Shown: one piece after another, positions 1 to 10,295 of the stretch | Position numbering within the stretch: position 1 is the first letter of the stretch | Layout of the letters: each line of letters begins with the position of its first letter | Assembly: GCF_000003605.2 (NCBI RefSeq) | Contig: NW_003120421.1 | Span: 633,729 to 655,827 of the forward strand | Length of the DNA: 22,099 nt | From: Saccoglossus kowalevskii | Taxonomy: Eukaryota > Hemichordata > Enteropneusta > Harrimaniidae | Direction of reading: 5' to 3' | Made by a program: the position numbers and the translations under genes | Notes under the pieces: generated by a model | The model's database searches: none | Seen by the model: only the letters and a program-made list of their open reading frames with translations | Told to the model about the DNA's origin: nothing

Positions 1-2635
1 TCACTGTTCTAATATGCAGCATATGACTGTCCTTGTCTATATGTATGTACCACACAGAGACTAGTGCCACTGAATCCAGCTATAGATATAAAGTAGAAAT
101 AACATCTTGCTCAATCGATATCATCATTTTAGTGAGTGAAATGACATGTCCATAGAACACATCGACTGACAAACAATCTAAAGTGAATATGATTTATGTA
201 TTGAAATGCACGTATTATATGTACCGCACTCGCCCAGTATAAACAAGATGAAAAGCGTCCTTTAATATATTAACATACGTACATTTTATGTTAGAGTAAA
301 TTATGTCTATTTGGTCAAAAATAATGAAAAGTAAATTAAAATGAGTGAAATGAGATACAAAAACTTTGTGACTGAAATATGGCATTTGATATATTAACCA
401 CCAGATGAACATGCCCCTCTAAAACTATAATACGCGTCTCTATAGTTACATATACCACCCAAAGCCTTGAATTATTACACTTTATAATATATGCACAAAA
501 GTATCAAACCGCTCAACCAAGTTTTTTTCCAAATAGTGCACAGTGTATGTGTAAATATAAAACCATTACCAAGTTTAGGGAACGACATGTATTGTTTCCT
601 TCTTTGCAGATGTAAGAGTATACAGACTAACATTGCGATTAAAAGTGTTATACATAAATATATTTATATGATTAGCAGTGAAATTGACACCCGCATCAAC
701 TGAACCTTTTAAGTACATATTTATCATTTAACTGCAAAGACAGAAATGTTTCTCGATCGCGCATTTACAGACATGTCCGTTCATTGCAAGTGTATCCTGT
801 TTTAATTCTGTAAAAAAAGTGTTATAGCTAGCCAGTCAAATGTCTGTGCACTCCGGTTTTAAGATTGCTGCATACGTAAACAAAGTACTTCAGGTTTTCT
901 GTGTAACCGAAATTACGCAGACAGATGACTGTTCTTCGTGGAAACACAAATGATGATATTGGTTGTGCTGATTAGTTGGGCAGCTGGCCTTGACATGTAT
1001 TCTATCTTTAAATGAGTGATTTATTAAAAACAAACTGAATCTGCGATGTTTGATATGTGCAGGATGATAAGCTCGGGGATTGAAACCAATCATTTTGTCG
1101 ATGACTGAGACAGTGTGGAGCCATCCTGCCCAGATGAGATCGTGGCAGGGAATAGCAATTGCCGTGAAAATGCCACAATGGATTTCAGAATTACTGTGAT
1201 CACTATCTTAGGTAATTATTAAAAATGTGTAAGCAGTGATCGCTGTCCGCCCGGTGAAATGACAGTATAATTACTGCGTATCGGAACTATGCTTATAATG
1301 TAGATTCATCTCACCTTCCTTATATTAGAATTCTTCTCGTGTAATGAAGGTTTTACCGGGATTTAAAGGACTTTTTAATGTGGACAGCTATGGAGTGGAA
1401 CTGTCAGTATAAGAGATATAAATAAAGCTTTATTGTGGTCTCACATATAACATGACACAATCGTGGTTATATGTTCTTCTTATAACAATCTTTCTGTCTT
1501 GGAATTATGGCGTAAGATTCTTTGTTAAAATTATACAGTTTTATACAACACTGACAAAGTAATTAAATTATTTCATAAGTTTGATGGGACTAGGTGTACA
1601 TGCAAGTTTTAATATAATATAGAGCAAAAGTCACTCAATTGCCAAGTGGTGCTTTTTCGCTGCCGGTAACATTTCCAAGTTTGATAATTCAGCATTGAAT
1701 AAACACGGGAACTATTTCAAAATAGTTAGAGTGTCTTCATGTCAAAAGAACTAATCTGCTTCAAATTTTCGCGAAAGTAAATATGTTTGCATTATATATA
1801 TATAGGATGACCTTACAATACAGTTGCATGTATGCCCACACATTGTGTGTATTCCGCAAACGTTGGCAGTTTGATTTAGATATATAAATATAGCAAGCAA
1901 TTACCCAATGGATGATTTATTGACTTTATCTATTCCTCGCTTCTTTAAAACAAACATAATTGCTCTTCACCGACCCCTGATATTTTTCCTAGATAAATAT
2001 CATTTTGAGGAAATTACTTCGAAGATTTCATTGTCCCTCAAATAGTTCCCGAGGTGATGTGGGAGAAAGGTCTGCTGGGATTGGTTATTTACGATCGTGG
2101 AACTAAATGGCTGTTTTTTCTTATTGTGGTTTCCATAGTTGAATGAGGGCATATTTGCGGTATTTTGACGCGCGTTATATGCTGTCCGGTTAGGTCATCG
2201 CCGTTTAGGCTCGTTCAAGTATCACCGATTTGTGCACACTGTAGTCAGCTCTGTGATGTTTCAAATCGAACATATACCTGCCTATTTGTGATGTGATATA
2301 TTAGATAGTTGGAGGACGATTGTATTGATTCTTGCGCGACAAGCTTCGAGTCTGTGTACAATGGCGGAACTTATGACGTAATCGAAAACAAATAGCACCT
2401 GACACTAACATCCACAAAATAGCATGCTTCTTTAGAATAAGGGTATCAATCTTTAGCTTTACAATGTGAGAATGATTCGGGAAGTACATATCATATTACT
2501 TCGAGTAAAACTACAAGTGTTTGTAAATTGTCACAGCTAAACTTCAGCATTTATTGGCTAAATAAAACGAAGGTGATTTATTTGAAATATTATCCTCGAT
2601 AAATCATCCTTTCATCGAAAAAGTATACACCGCGG
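1..2635. other. A+T-rich non-coding DNA, no recognisable gene
   Basis: I see no gene, RNA gene or clear repeat here. Open frames are all under about 70 codons, lack any recognisable domain and occur on both strands as expected by chance in A+T-rich DNA. Only trivial simple sequence is present, such as a short AT run near 1793-1803. The stretch is best read as intergenic or intronic DNA of an animal genome. Confidence 0.6.
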
Positions 2636-2640
2636 TGGGC

Positions 2641-2700
2641 GTGGTCTAGCAGTCAGCGAACGTAGTGAATTAGTTAGGTGCTGATTGCCTAGAACAACAG
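2641..2700 (+). mobile_element. Possible tRNA-derived SINE head remnant (box A only)
   Basis: The segment GTGGTCTAGCAGTCAGCG at 2641-2658 resembles the D-arm and box A region of tRNAs and tRNA-derived SINEs, where GTGGTCTAG followed by GGTTAG-like sequence is typical. No matching box B (GGTTCGANNCC) follows at the expected 40-55 bases, so if this is a SINE it is truncated or badly decayed. It could equally be a chance match. There is no A-rich tail or target-site duplication that I can point to. Confidence 0.2.
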
Positions 2701-2980
2701 CAATACTTGAGTTGCCAAATTTGCGTGTCTCTTTTATTGAAACACAAATAAAAAATAACCATTTTGACCCATATAGCCTTATTTTTAGTGTTTTGGAATA
2801 TACATGCCGGTTTATTGATGTTGTTGGACTTTATTTAAAATATTTGATTAAAATATTTAACAAAATTTTTAACAAAGTTTCGAATATTGATTGTTTAGTG
2901 TTTTGTAATAGTTGCATTTTCTGTGTATCCTATCCTTGGTTATAAATTGCGTTTTCATTTTTCAATACAGGTATAATTGG

Positions 2981-3055
2981 AAATGGCCACCGAGATCTCG
3001 TTGAGAGCGCGAGAGCCACGATACTTCCCCTCCCTAACGAGATCTCGGCGGTTGT
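2981..3055. repeat. Inverted repeat related to the 65-bp satellite unit
   Basis: Two 16-base arms, 2987-3002 and 3036-3051, are reverse complements with one mismatch, separated by 33 bases. Each arm holds the perfect palindrome CGAGATCTCG. Read on the minus strand, 2981-3020 aligns well with the half of the 65-bp array unit running from GGCTCTC through CTCAACGA to the GGCCAT end. It most resembles the diverged first monomer of that array near 18676-18720. It therefore looks like a dispersed, single-copy relative of the satellite, arranged head-to-head with a second partial copy. A foldback element end is another reading. Confidence 0.6.
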
Positions 3056-4636
3056 TTGAGAATAAGGCATACGTAGCACAAGTTTGCAGATTGGATTTAC
3101 AAATGTCCTTGATGTCACTGTTTGTACATCACAGTTATCATCATTTTAGAATATAACGATATTGATTGATAATTGTTCATTATTTCAGAGACTACTTGAG
3201 ACAAGACTCAATTCCAGAATCTTCTTTTAAAAGTTAAGTTTATGAACTAATAGTGAAATCACAATTGGCGTATAGTCATTCACTTAATCTTTTCTATGCA
3301 CTGATTTTCATGAGCGTATACGTGACAGAATTAATTGCAATTTTATGAGAATTGAGTCTATGATGCACATGATTGTTTACTGAGCAGTGGCATTTTTTAT
3401 GGTGCCATTGACGATGAATCAGATAAAAACAAATGACTGAATTCGTTTTTATTACCAATGGGAAAGTAGACATTAAATCAACAGATTATCAGAAGCACTC
3501 CCGTAATCATACTCCAATAGCGAAATTGGTCAAAGAAAATAAAGCTTTGGACAATCCACAAATGGTGAAGTTATACAATACGTCTAATTCAGCGATAAGT
3601 ATGGACCTCAAGACGATGTACATGCGTTTTGAGTACAATCCCGCGCCACATGTGGACTGTCCCGTTTTCTATTTTCTATTCAAAGAACATGAACATCATT
3701 TGTTTTTTTAATTTGATACAGATGTATGTTGTGTTTCAGTTATATATTACACTACACGCAGCGTGTTGTCGTGACGTATTCTTATACACCTCCTCTATAC
3801 GCAATGTCGGTTTGAAACAACTTTCATTTAAAATTCACACAATACAACCACACAACAAACACAGAAATCATTCAACGACTTCGTAATATTTATTCGAATT
3901 TAATCTTATTAATGAACACAATTGGTAAATGTAATGACGCAGTATGACATGTGTATCATATATGTATACTACAAACTAATATACACAGTACATGTAGGAA
4001 ATCTCATATCTCACAGGGCTCGGATGACGGTAATACTAGCCACAGTTATAAGACGGACTTCTGATTGCTATCAGTGAATTGCAAATATTCACTGGCCTTC
4101 TTACTGACTTTTATATATGATATAGTAGGCGATGGTAATCCTCGTACACTGATGTTCACCCATGATGACCTTGGTATGGTTATAAAGCAGATTGTATGTC
4201 ATTGATACAGAGAACGTATATAGTTTGCACTAAAGGGATAAATCTCGTCATATCCATCAGTAAGAACGTATTACCCAAAGGCGTTATTTGCATTCCGTAG
4301 TTGCTTCTAGTGGAGTTTTGTTCTTTAACTTTATCGCTCCTGGTATTGGCTAGTGGTTGACATACTCTGTTGCTCGTGGGATGTTTCTTTATAAATGGAT
4401 GTAATTTGGTATCTTTGTTTAGTAGTGGGTTTACATTTGTCAGTATAAAGCTTGATTCATGTGCTCCTAGGTTGGTTATCTCGCTGATACATGCGTACCT
4501 ATATCATATGTGGTTCTTTTCCAATGTAGTAAAAGTGACAAATAAAAATGTCGATACATATGTATCAAAGGTTTAATGTGACGTCAACATTTGCATCCAT
4601 GCTCATGAATGTGTATTGCATATATAATTTGAAAAT
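3056..4636. other. Non-coding DNA, no recognisable gene
   Basis: The longest open frame is 92 codons at 3433-3711 on the plus strand, starting in an acceptable context (AAACAAATG). Its product has no signal peptide, membrane segment, repeat or motif I recognise, and a frame of this length is expected by chance. An overlapping 85-codon frame follows in another phase. A perfect TGACGTCA palindrome lies at 4579-4586. Nothing else stands out. Confidence 0.5.
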
Positions 4637-4681
4637 AAATGAATGAATGAATGGAAAATTGAATGAATGAATGAATGAATG
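4637..4681 (+). repeat. GAAT tetranucleotide microsatellite, interrupted
   Basis: Two runs of GAAT repeats (about 4637-4653 and 4661-4681) are separated by the interruption GGAAAATT. A minus-strand open frame across this region owes its Ser-Phe-Ile-His repetition to the microsatellite and is not a gene. Confidence 0.9.
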
Positions 4682-6493
4682 GGCTCACAATTGCTAGAGT
4701 CTGAGAAATAGAAATTATATCGCAATGCACATACATCAAGTATATATTCATCAATATCATCAGGAAAATGATAATCAAGTTTCTTAATTACAGTATTTGA
4801 TAAGAGAATGATAAAATAATTTATTATTAATGAGGTAATAAGGCGAACCGTAATAATTACTTCTTCATCATTTAATCTTCACTTCTCGTGCTTTCAATCA
4901 TCTCTTTCTTCCTTGCCGCTGTCTCCTCTTTTCCCCCTTCACTTCCTCTCATTTTCAAGTTGTTTGATATATAAATAATATCACAAACTTTACACATAGA
5001 GCATTATGAAATATAAATGTCATTTTATTACTCCATGCTGGACGATATTTGAAGAGCTGTATAAATAGACACTAACAGTAGCAAACTGAAGCCAAGTTAT
5101 GTCTCAAGAGTTGTGATCCTGTCTGACCTATTCTTGACAGGATTATAACTTATTAATGGCAATCCTTTGATGGATATGTGTCTGAGTCATTATACGTAGA
5201 TTCTTAACTACTGTTGGGACCAGTTCAGCTAAAAGGTGAACTAATGGATATATAAACATGATAAATAATTATGTATATTTCAAAGTGTCTTCACTTCTCA
5301 TAGTCTATCGTGTTGCATAGAAAATATATAAGGTCTATAATACGGATCGCAGTTTAGGCGGCGAAGTTGCGTATTAGAAAGTCAATATATATCTGAATTT
5401 TAAATCTGTCGAAGTCACCAGATGGATGTATTACAGATAAATGTCAATCAATTCATTCTAGGTCGGAAGTCCTCCTGAAACATCCTTGGAAATATAAATT
5501 CGACACCTAGCAACAATTGATGATGTATATGTTCACAATATAATAATCGGAGGAGTGTTGCAAAACTAAAACAATAAAAACCAGCTATATACATACAGCA
5601 ATGGTGAAACTAACGGACGTACACAAGAATAAATTACGAGTAACATTGGTTCAATTATATATTCAGACAGATATAAACTTGATATAAAATATTCGTGATG
5701 TTTCCAATAAGTTGTGCAATTGCTGAAACACTAATCCGAGTGAAACATGCCTCTGTGAGTAAATCAGTTAATTTGCATATCATTCTAACACAATATAATA
5801 TAACTTGTTGCAACAGATGAAAGAATTTAAACATAAATTTATCCTGAATATTTAAATATTAATATTTGCTGCATGATTAGTTTTAGATACATCGATCTTT
5901 GCATATTATTTTCCTAATTATACATCTATATGTTTAAACGCATACAAAATTGCCGTTGTACGTATTAGTGATAATTCATTCACACTGACAGAAGAGTGGT
6001 TGAAACAGTACAGGTACTATATTTGTAGTTCTAATTCCTAATGCGCTTGATGTGTGGCATAATTACTACCCTTTTCTGCCAACCATGGAGTGATTGCTGG
6101 GGTAACTCACGTCCCATACGTGCCCACTCAGCTGGGGGGAAAAGAATACATTCTGTCCGTTTGCCAGACTCGTGACATCCTGTTTCAAATGTATGTAGAG
6201 TAACGTCACAACCCAGTCATAATAAGCAGCATGTTGCCACGGGTTGACTGTATCGTTCTATAAAAGAGCTTTAAAATTATATCGCTAAATAAAAAAGTCT
6301 AGTGTGTCTGAAGTGTACATTATTTTCAAGACAACTATCACATGTATTACGTTTTATTGATGACAAAACTAAGTTTATCGGCAATAATCATATCCATTAC
6401 ATAAAATGTGAATTACTAAACAGGAGGTAATTGCGAATACATAACATATATCTTTGTTGTCTAATTTCGTCTTCTACTAATTTACATGCAAAC
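4682..6493. other. A+T-rich non-coding DNA with a small G+C-richer island
   Basis: I recognise no gene. Most of the stretch is very A+T-rich. Around 6060-6180 there is a locally G+C-richer patch containing CCCACTCAGCTGGGG followed by GGAAAAG, which looks unlike its surroundings and may be a fragment of an inserted element. I cannot assign it to a family. A weak inverted repeat CAACCC / GGGTTG lies near 6210-6246. Confidence 0.45.
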
Positions 6494-6775
6494 GATCTAT
6501 TATCGGATGGGATTAGCACTCATAGACGGTCGCCCCCTGTGAAATCAAGGTGAAACCCTTTGTGTCAACAAAATTTGCCCCTCAAAATGCAGGAAATAGC
6601 GTTTGAGAGGGTCAAGATTTCAAAATCGCGAGGGATGATGAGCAGATCTCGCCATCCATGCAAAATGTCGTGCTGACGCCTCCTCGCATGGGTTTGGCAC
6701 TCTCACAGTCAATCTATTATCGAATGGGTTTGGCACTCTCACATGCGATCTATTATCGGGTGGGTTTCACAGACG
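6494..6775. mobile_element. Probable decayed transposable-element fragment with internal 36-bp repeats
   Basis: The core at about 6580-6635 (CCCCTCAAAATGCAGGAAAT, then GCGTTTGAGAGGGTC and ATTTCAAAAT) resembles, from memory, a module common in repeats of many marine animal genomes. That match is recall, not a search. It is flanked by degenerate copies of a unit beginning GATCTATTATCG and continuing ATGGGTTTGGCACTCTCACA. These occur at 6494-6525, 6688-6710 (partial), 6711-6746 and 6747-6770. The two adjacent copies at 6711 and 6747 are 36 bases apart. No coding capacity is visible. Confidence 0.45.
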
Positions 6776-7097
6776 AATTGGTGTATTTACTCTATTAGTA
6801 TCGCGTAGATCTATGTGAAAATAATGTCTAATATGACAAACTAAGGGCCATTCATTACTTTTATAGCGGGAAACAGCAGCATACCTTCTTAAACGATGCA
6901 AATATAAGACAGCCTATACATGTACTTGTATGGGAACACAATTGTAGAAGCGTCTTTCCCGCAATACAAACGGTTTACAACATGTTTGGATGACGTCATT
7001 AATAATGCTTTTGATGATACAGTTTAGTTGTTTTGTACAACCAGCACACGTTGTCCATTTCACTCACTGTTCACGGTACGTTCTCATTTAGTTACGT
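6776..7097. other. Non-coding DNA, no gene seen
   Basis: A perfect TGACGTCA palindrome lies at 6991-6998 and a related TTACGTCA at 7093-7100, at the edge of the direct repeat that follows. I see nothing else in this stretch. Confidence 0.5.
6991..6998. promoter_or_regulatory. CRE-like palindrome TGACGTCA
   Basis: The sequence is a perfect 8-base match to the ATF/CREB cAMP-response element. Such sites occur by chance, and no transcription start can be assigned nearby, so function is unproven. Two other perfect copies lie at 4579-4586 and 19727-19734. Confidence 0.25.
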
Positions 7098-7162
7098 CAT
7101 TTCTAATAACGATTTTTAGAGAATTCGATGAACAGCTGCATATGTGTTATGAAAGCTAATTG
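7098..7162 (+). repeat. 65-bp direct repeat, left copy
   Basis: The copy starts CATTTCTAATAACG and ends GAAAGCTAATTG. It matches 7628-7692 with two mismatches over 65 bases (GAACAGC versus GACCAGC, and TGTGTT versus TGTATT). Flanking bases on both sides differ between copies, so the repeat has sharp edges. It has no terminal inverted repeats and no TG...CA ends, and is too short for a normal LTR. Confidence 0.9.
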
Positions 7163-7611
7163 GCACAATGAATGGTAACCCCAGAGTGCGTTGAAACATT
7201 ACGTACATTGTGGGAAATATCCAACTGTATATTCCTGTGGTGTCGACTTGAAGTAACTGTCTCTCAAGGCGTTGGTGGTTTATGGGCACATAGTCAAAGC
7301 AAATAACAGTTCCGACTTCTGATGATTGATGGTTGGAATAAAAACATTTTAATTTTGGGCAAAGGTTTGAAGAACTGTGATTGTGCTTACAAGAACTAAA
7401 ACATTTTGATACTAATACTTTCCTGCACAACAGATGTGATTTCTTTCAATATTTCAAATACTGTTACAATGGTTAATTGGTGTAGATTCGACTGAGACTG
7501 TGTGCACAGTAAATTATCTGACCATGATACAGCAATGAGATAATTCAGGCATTTAAATTTGGTTTTGTTTTCCATATGTGAACAACTTATATTTGGGAAA
7601 CATCTTCTCAA
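7116..7611 (-). pseudogene. Weak candidate for decayed coding sequence between direct repeats
   Basis: Two minus-strand open frames overlap in different phases. The upstream one is 71 codons (7611 down to 7396) and the downstream one 104 codons (7430 down to 7116). Together they almost fill the interval between the two 65-bp direct repeats, as a frameshifted gene remnant might. Against this, I recognise no domain, motif, signal peptide or membrane segment, and a 104-codon frame is about the longest expected by chance in this window. I list it only because its extent coincides with the repeat-bounded segment. Non-coding sequence is the more likely explanation. Confidence 0.12.
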
Positions 7612-7627
7612 GCACTACTACTACAAA

Positions 7628-7692
7628 CATTTCTAATAACGATTTTTAGAGAATTCGATGACCAGCTGCATATGTATTATGAAAGCTAATTG
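7628..7692 (+). repeat. 65-bp direct repeat, right copy
   Basis: This is the second copy of the repeat at 7098-7162, offset by exactly 530 bases, so a 465-base segment lies between the copies. It sits about 180 bases before the start of the 31-bp minisatellite. Possible origins are the ends of a small inserted element, or insertion of the intervening DNA with duplication of its target. Confidence 0.9.
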
Positions 7693-7872
7693 TAACCTAC
7701 CACAGGTTATAGGTTTCTATATGTGTGCCTTGTGAAATGCAGATGTAGGATGGGAAATTGCTTCTAGTGAAAGTTTGGCCAATATTATGTAAATGAGCAA
7801 ATAACAACATCTCGAAATATGTATTTTTTGCACCACATGACAGAACGCTTGAATATTTACAATTACGTAAGC

Positions 7873-9492
7873 ACCTGGTTGGTTTCTCTCAATATGTACA
7901 TACCTGTGGTTGGTTTCTCTCAATGTGTACGTACCTGTGGTTGGTTTCTCTCAATATGTACGTACCTGTGGTAGGTGTCTCTCAATATGTACGTACCTGT
8001 GGTAGGTTTCTCTCAATATGTACGTACCTGTGGTGGGTTTCTCTCAATATGGACGTACCAGTGGTATGTTTCTCTCAATGTGTATGTACCTGTGGTAGGT
8101 TTCTCTCAATGTGTACGTACCTGTGGTAGATTTCTCTCAATATGTACATACATGTGGTATGTTTCTCTCAATGTGTACGTACCTGTGGCAGGTTTCTCTC
8201 AATATGTACATACATGTGGTAGGTTTTTCTCAATGTGTACGTACCTGTGGTAGGTTTCTCTCAATATGTACGTACCTGTGGTAGATTTCTCTCAATATGT
8301 ACATACCTGTGGTAGGTTTCTCTCAATATGTACGTACCAGTGGTAGGTTTCTCTCAATATGTACGTACCTGTGGTAGGTTTCTCTCAATATGTACGTACC
8401 TGTGGTAGGTTTCTCTCAATATGTACATACCTGTGGTAGGTTTCTCTCAATATGTACGTACCTGTGGTAGGTTTCTCTCAATATGGACGTACCTGTGGTG
8501 GGTTTCTCTCAATATGGACGTACCTGTGGTATGTTTCTCTCAATGTGTATGTACCTGTGGTAGGTTTCTCTCAATGTGTACGTACCTGTGGTAGGTTTCT
8601 CTCAATATGGACGTACCAGTGGTATGTTTCTCTCAATATGTACGTACCTGTGGCAGGTTTCTCTCAATATGTACGTACCTGTGGTAGGTTTCTCTCAATA
8701 TGTACATACCTGTGGCAGGTTTCTCTCAATACGTACGTATCTGTGGTAGGTTTCTCTCAATATGTACGTACCTGTGGTAGGTTTCTCTCAATATGTACGT
8801 ACCTGTGGTATGTTTCTCTCAATATGTACATACCTGTGGTATGTTTCTCTCAATATGTACGTACCTGTGGTAGGTTTCTCTCAATATGTACATACCTGTG
8901 GTATGTTTCTCTCAATATGTACGTACCTGTGGTAGGTTTCTCTCAATATGTACGTACCTGTGGTAGGTTTCTCTCAATATGTACATACCTGTGGTTGGTT
9001 TCTCTCAATATGTACATACCTGTGGTTGGTTTCTCTCAATATGTACATACCTGTGGTTGGTTTCTCTCAATATGTACATACCTGTGGTTGGTTTCTCTCA
9101 ATGTGTACGTACCTGTGGTAGGTTTCTCTCAATATGGACGTACCAGTGGTATGTTTCTCTCAATGTGTACGTACCTGTGGTAGGTTTCTCTCAATATGTA
9201 CATACCTGTGGTTGGTTTCTCTCAATGTGTACGTACCTGTGGTAGGTTTCTCTCAATATGTACTTACATGTGGTAGGTTTCTCTCAATGTGTACGTACCT
9301 GTGGTAGGTTTCTCTCAATATGTACATACCTGTGGTAGGTTTCTCTCAATATGTACGTATCTGTGGTAGGTTTTTCTCAATATGTACATACCTGTGGTAG
9401 GTTTCTCTCAATATGTACATACCTGTGGTGGGTTTCTCTCAATATGTACATACCTGTGGTAGGTTTCTCTCAATATGTTCATACCTTAGGTA
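7873..9492 (+). repeat. 31-bp minisatellite, about 52 clean monomers
   Basis: Each monomer contains the pyrimidine-rich TTTCTCTCAAT, then TGTACGTACC, then TGTGG and a variable TAGG, TTGG or TATG junction. Counting GGTTTCTCTC anchors from 7881 to 9431 gives 1550 bases, exactly 50 periods of 31, and every intermediate anchor I checked fell in register, so I see no indel across the main array. Variable positions are AATA/AATG, TGTA/TGGA, ACGT/ACAT and CCTG/CCAG/CATG. The repeat has no stop codon in some frames, and 31 is not a multiple of three. It therefore creates long artificial open frames (for example 8452-9183) whose translation recurs every 31 residues. These are not genes. Confidence 0.98.
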
Positions 9493-9740
9493 GGAATCTC
9501 TCAGTAGTTAGGTACATTGGGTAGATATCTCTCAAAACGTGCGTATCCGGGGAAAAATGTAGTGGGTGGTTCTCTCTCAAATACGTATTAACGTGAGTGG
9601 TTCTCTCTCAAATATGTAGTAACTTAAGTGGTTCTCTCCCAAAATATGTAGTAACTTAAGTGGTTCTCTCCCAAAATATGTCGTAACTTGGGTGTTTTTC
9701 CCAAAATATCAAAGAACAGTGGCTCTCTTTCAACCATGAA
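9493..9740 (+). repeat. Decayed right flank of the 31-bp minisatellite
   Basis: After monomer 52 the units diverge sharply but keep the period. Anchors fall at 9493 and 9524 (31 apart), 9568 (after a 13-base insertion), 9599, 9630 and 9662, with vestiges near 9692 and 9721. The flank has its own subfamily, TGGTTCTCTC followed by CAAATATG and TAGTAACTTAAG, which replaces the TACGTACCTGTGG part of the main unit. This fits the usual picture of array edges escaping homogenisation by unequal exchange. Confidence 0.85.
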
Positions 9741-10200
9741 ACATTTTACAATAATATTTGAATCATGACTATTCCATCCATTACGTAGTAATCTATCATT
9801 GAATCAGGTCGTAAACAAATAAAAACTGCACAATCCAGCACATATCAAATTGTAATCGTATACTAGTATGTCAATTTCCACGACATTGACAATAGTTTCT
9901 GGTGATGCATTTCTTCCCAATGTTTGATCAGATGCAAATGTCTATTAATGGGCGATGAAATTCAGACTAATTTGAAGGAAAACCGATCTGTTTACAGTTA
10001 GTATAAGGAGATTGTTTGATTGAAATGACACATAATGACCGTTAAGTCTGTGCATCTGAATAAACGGTTGAGATGGCACGAGGCTACAGGTTGTCGCGAG
10101 ACAATTAGTAGTATGTTCTTAAAACTCTTATACTTTCCGTTATTTCATACATTTATTTATTTGTTATTTCGAGGTCTGTCATCGCTAATATATATCCCAT
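9741..10200. other. Non-coding DNA, no gene seen
   Basis: This is unremarkable A+T-rich sequence between the minisatellite and the ATAGA microsatellite. I recognise no repeat or motif in it. Confidence 0.5.
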
Positions 10201-10295
10201 ATAGAATAGAATAGAATAGAATAGAATAGAATAGAATAGAATAGAATAGAATAGAATAGAATAGAATAGAATAGAATAGAATAGAATAGAATAGA
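10201..10295 (+). repeat. Perfect (ATAGA)19 pentanucleotide microsatellite
   Basis: Nineteen uninterrupted copies of ATAGA span 95 bases without a single substitution. An uninterrupted tract of this length is likely to be polymorphic in copy number between individuals. No coding context is present. Confidence 0.98.

Noticed and set aside
3433..3711. 92-codon open frame as a small gene
   Set aside because: It has no recognisable motif, and frames of this length are expected by chance in 22 kb of sequence at this composition.
7098..7692. LTR retrotransposon
   Set aside because: The 65-base repeats are too short, lack TG...CA ends, and the interior has no primer-binding site or polymerase motifs.
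8452..9183. 243-codon open frame encoding a 31-residue repeat protein
   Set aside because: It lies entirely within the 31-bp minisatellite. The repeated peptide follows from the period not being divisible by three, and the neighbouring frames give the same peptide. No start context, signal peptide or exon structure is seen.
7881..9492. CRISPR array
   Set aside because: Monomers are contiguous with no unique spacers, and the setting is eukaryotic. This is a minisatellite.
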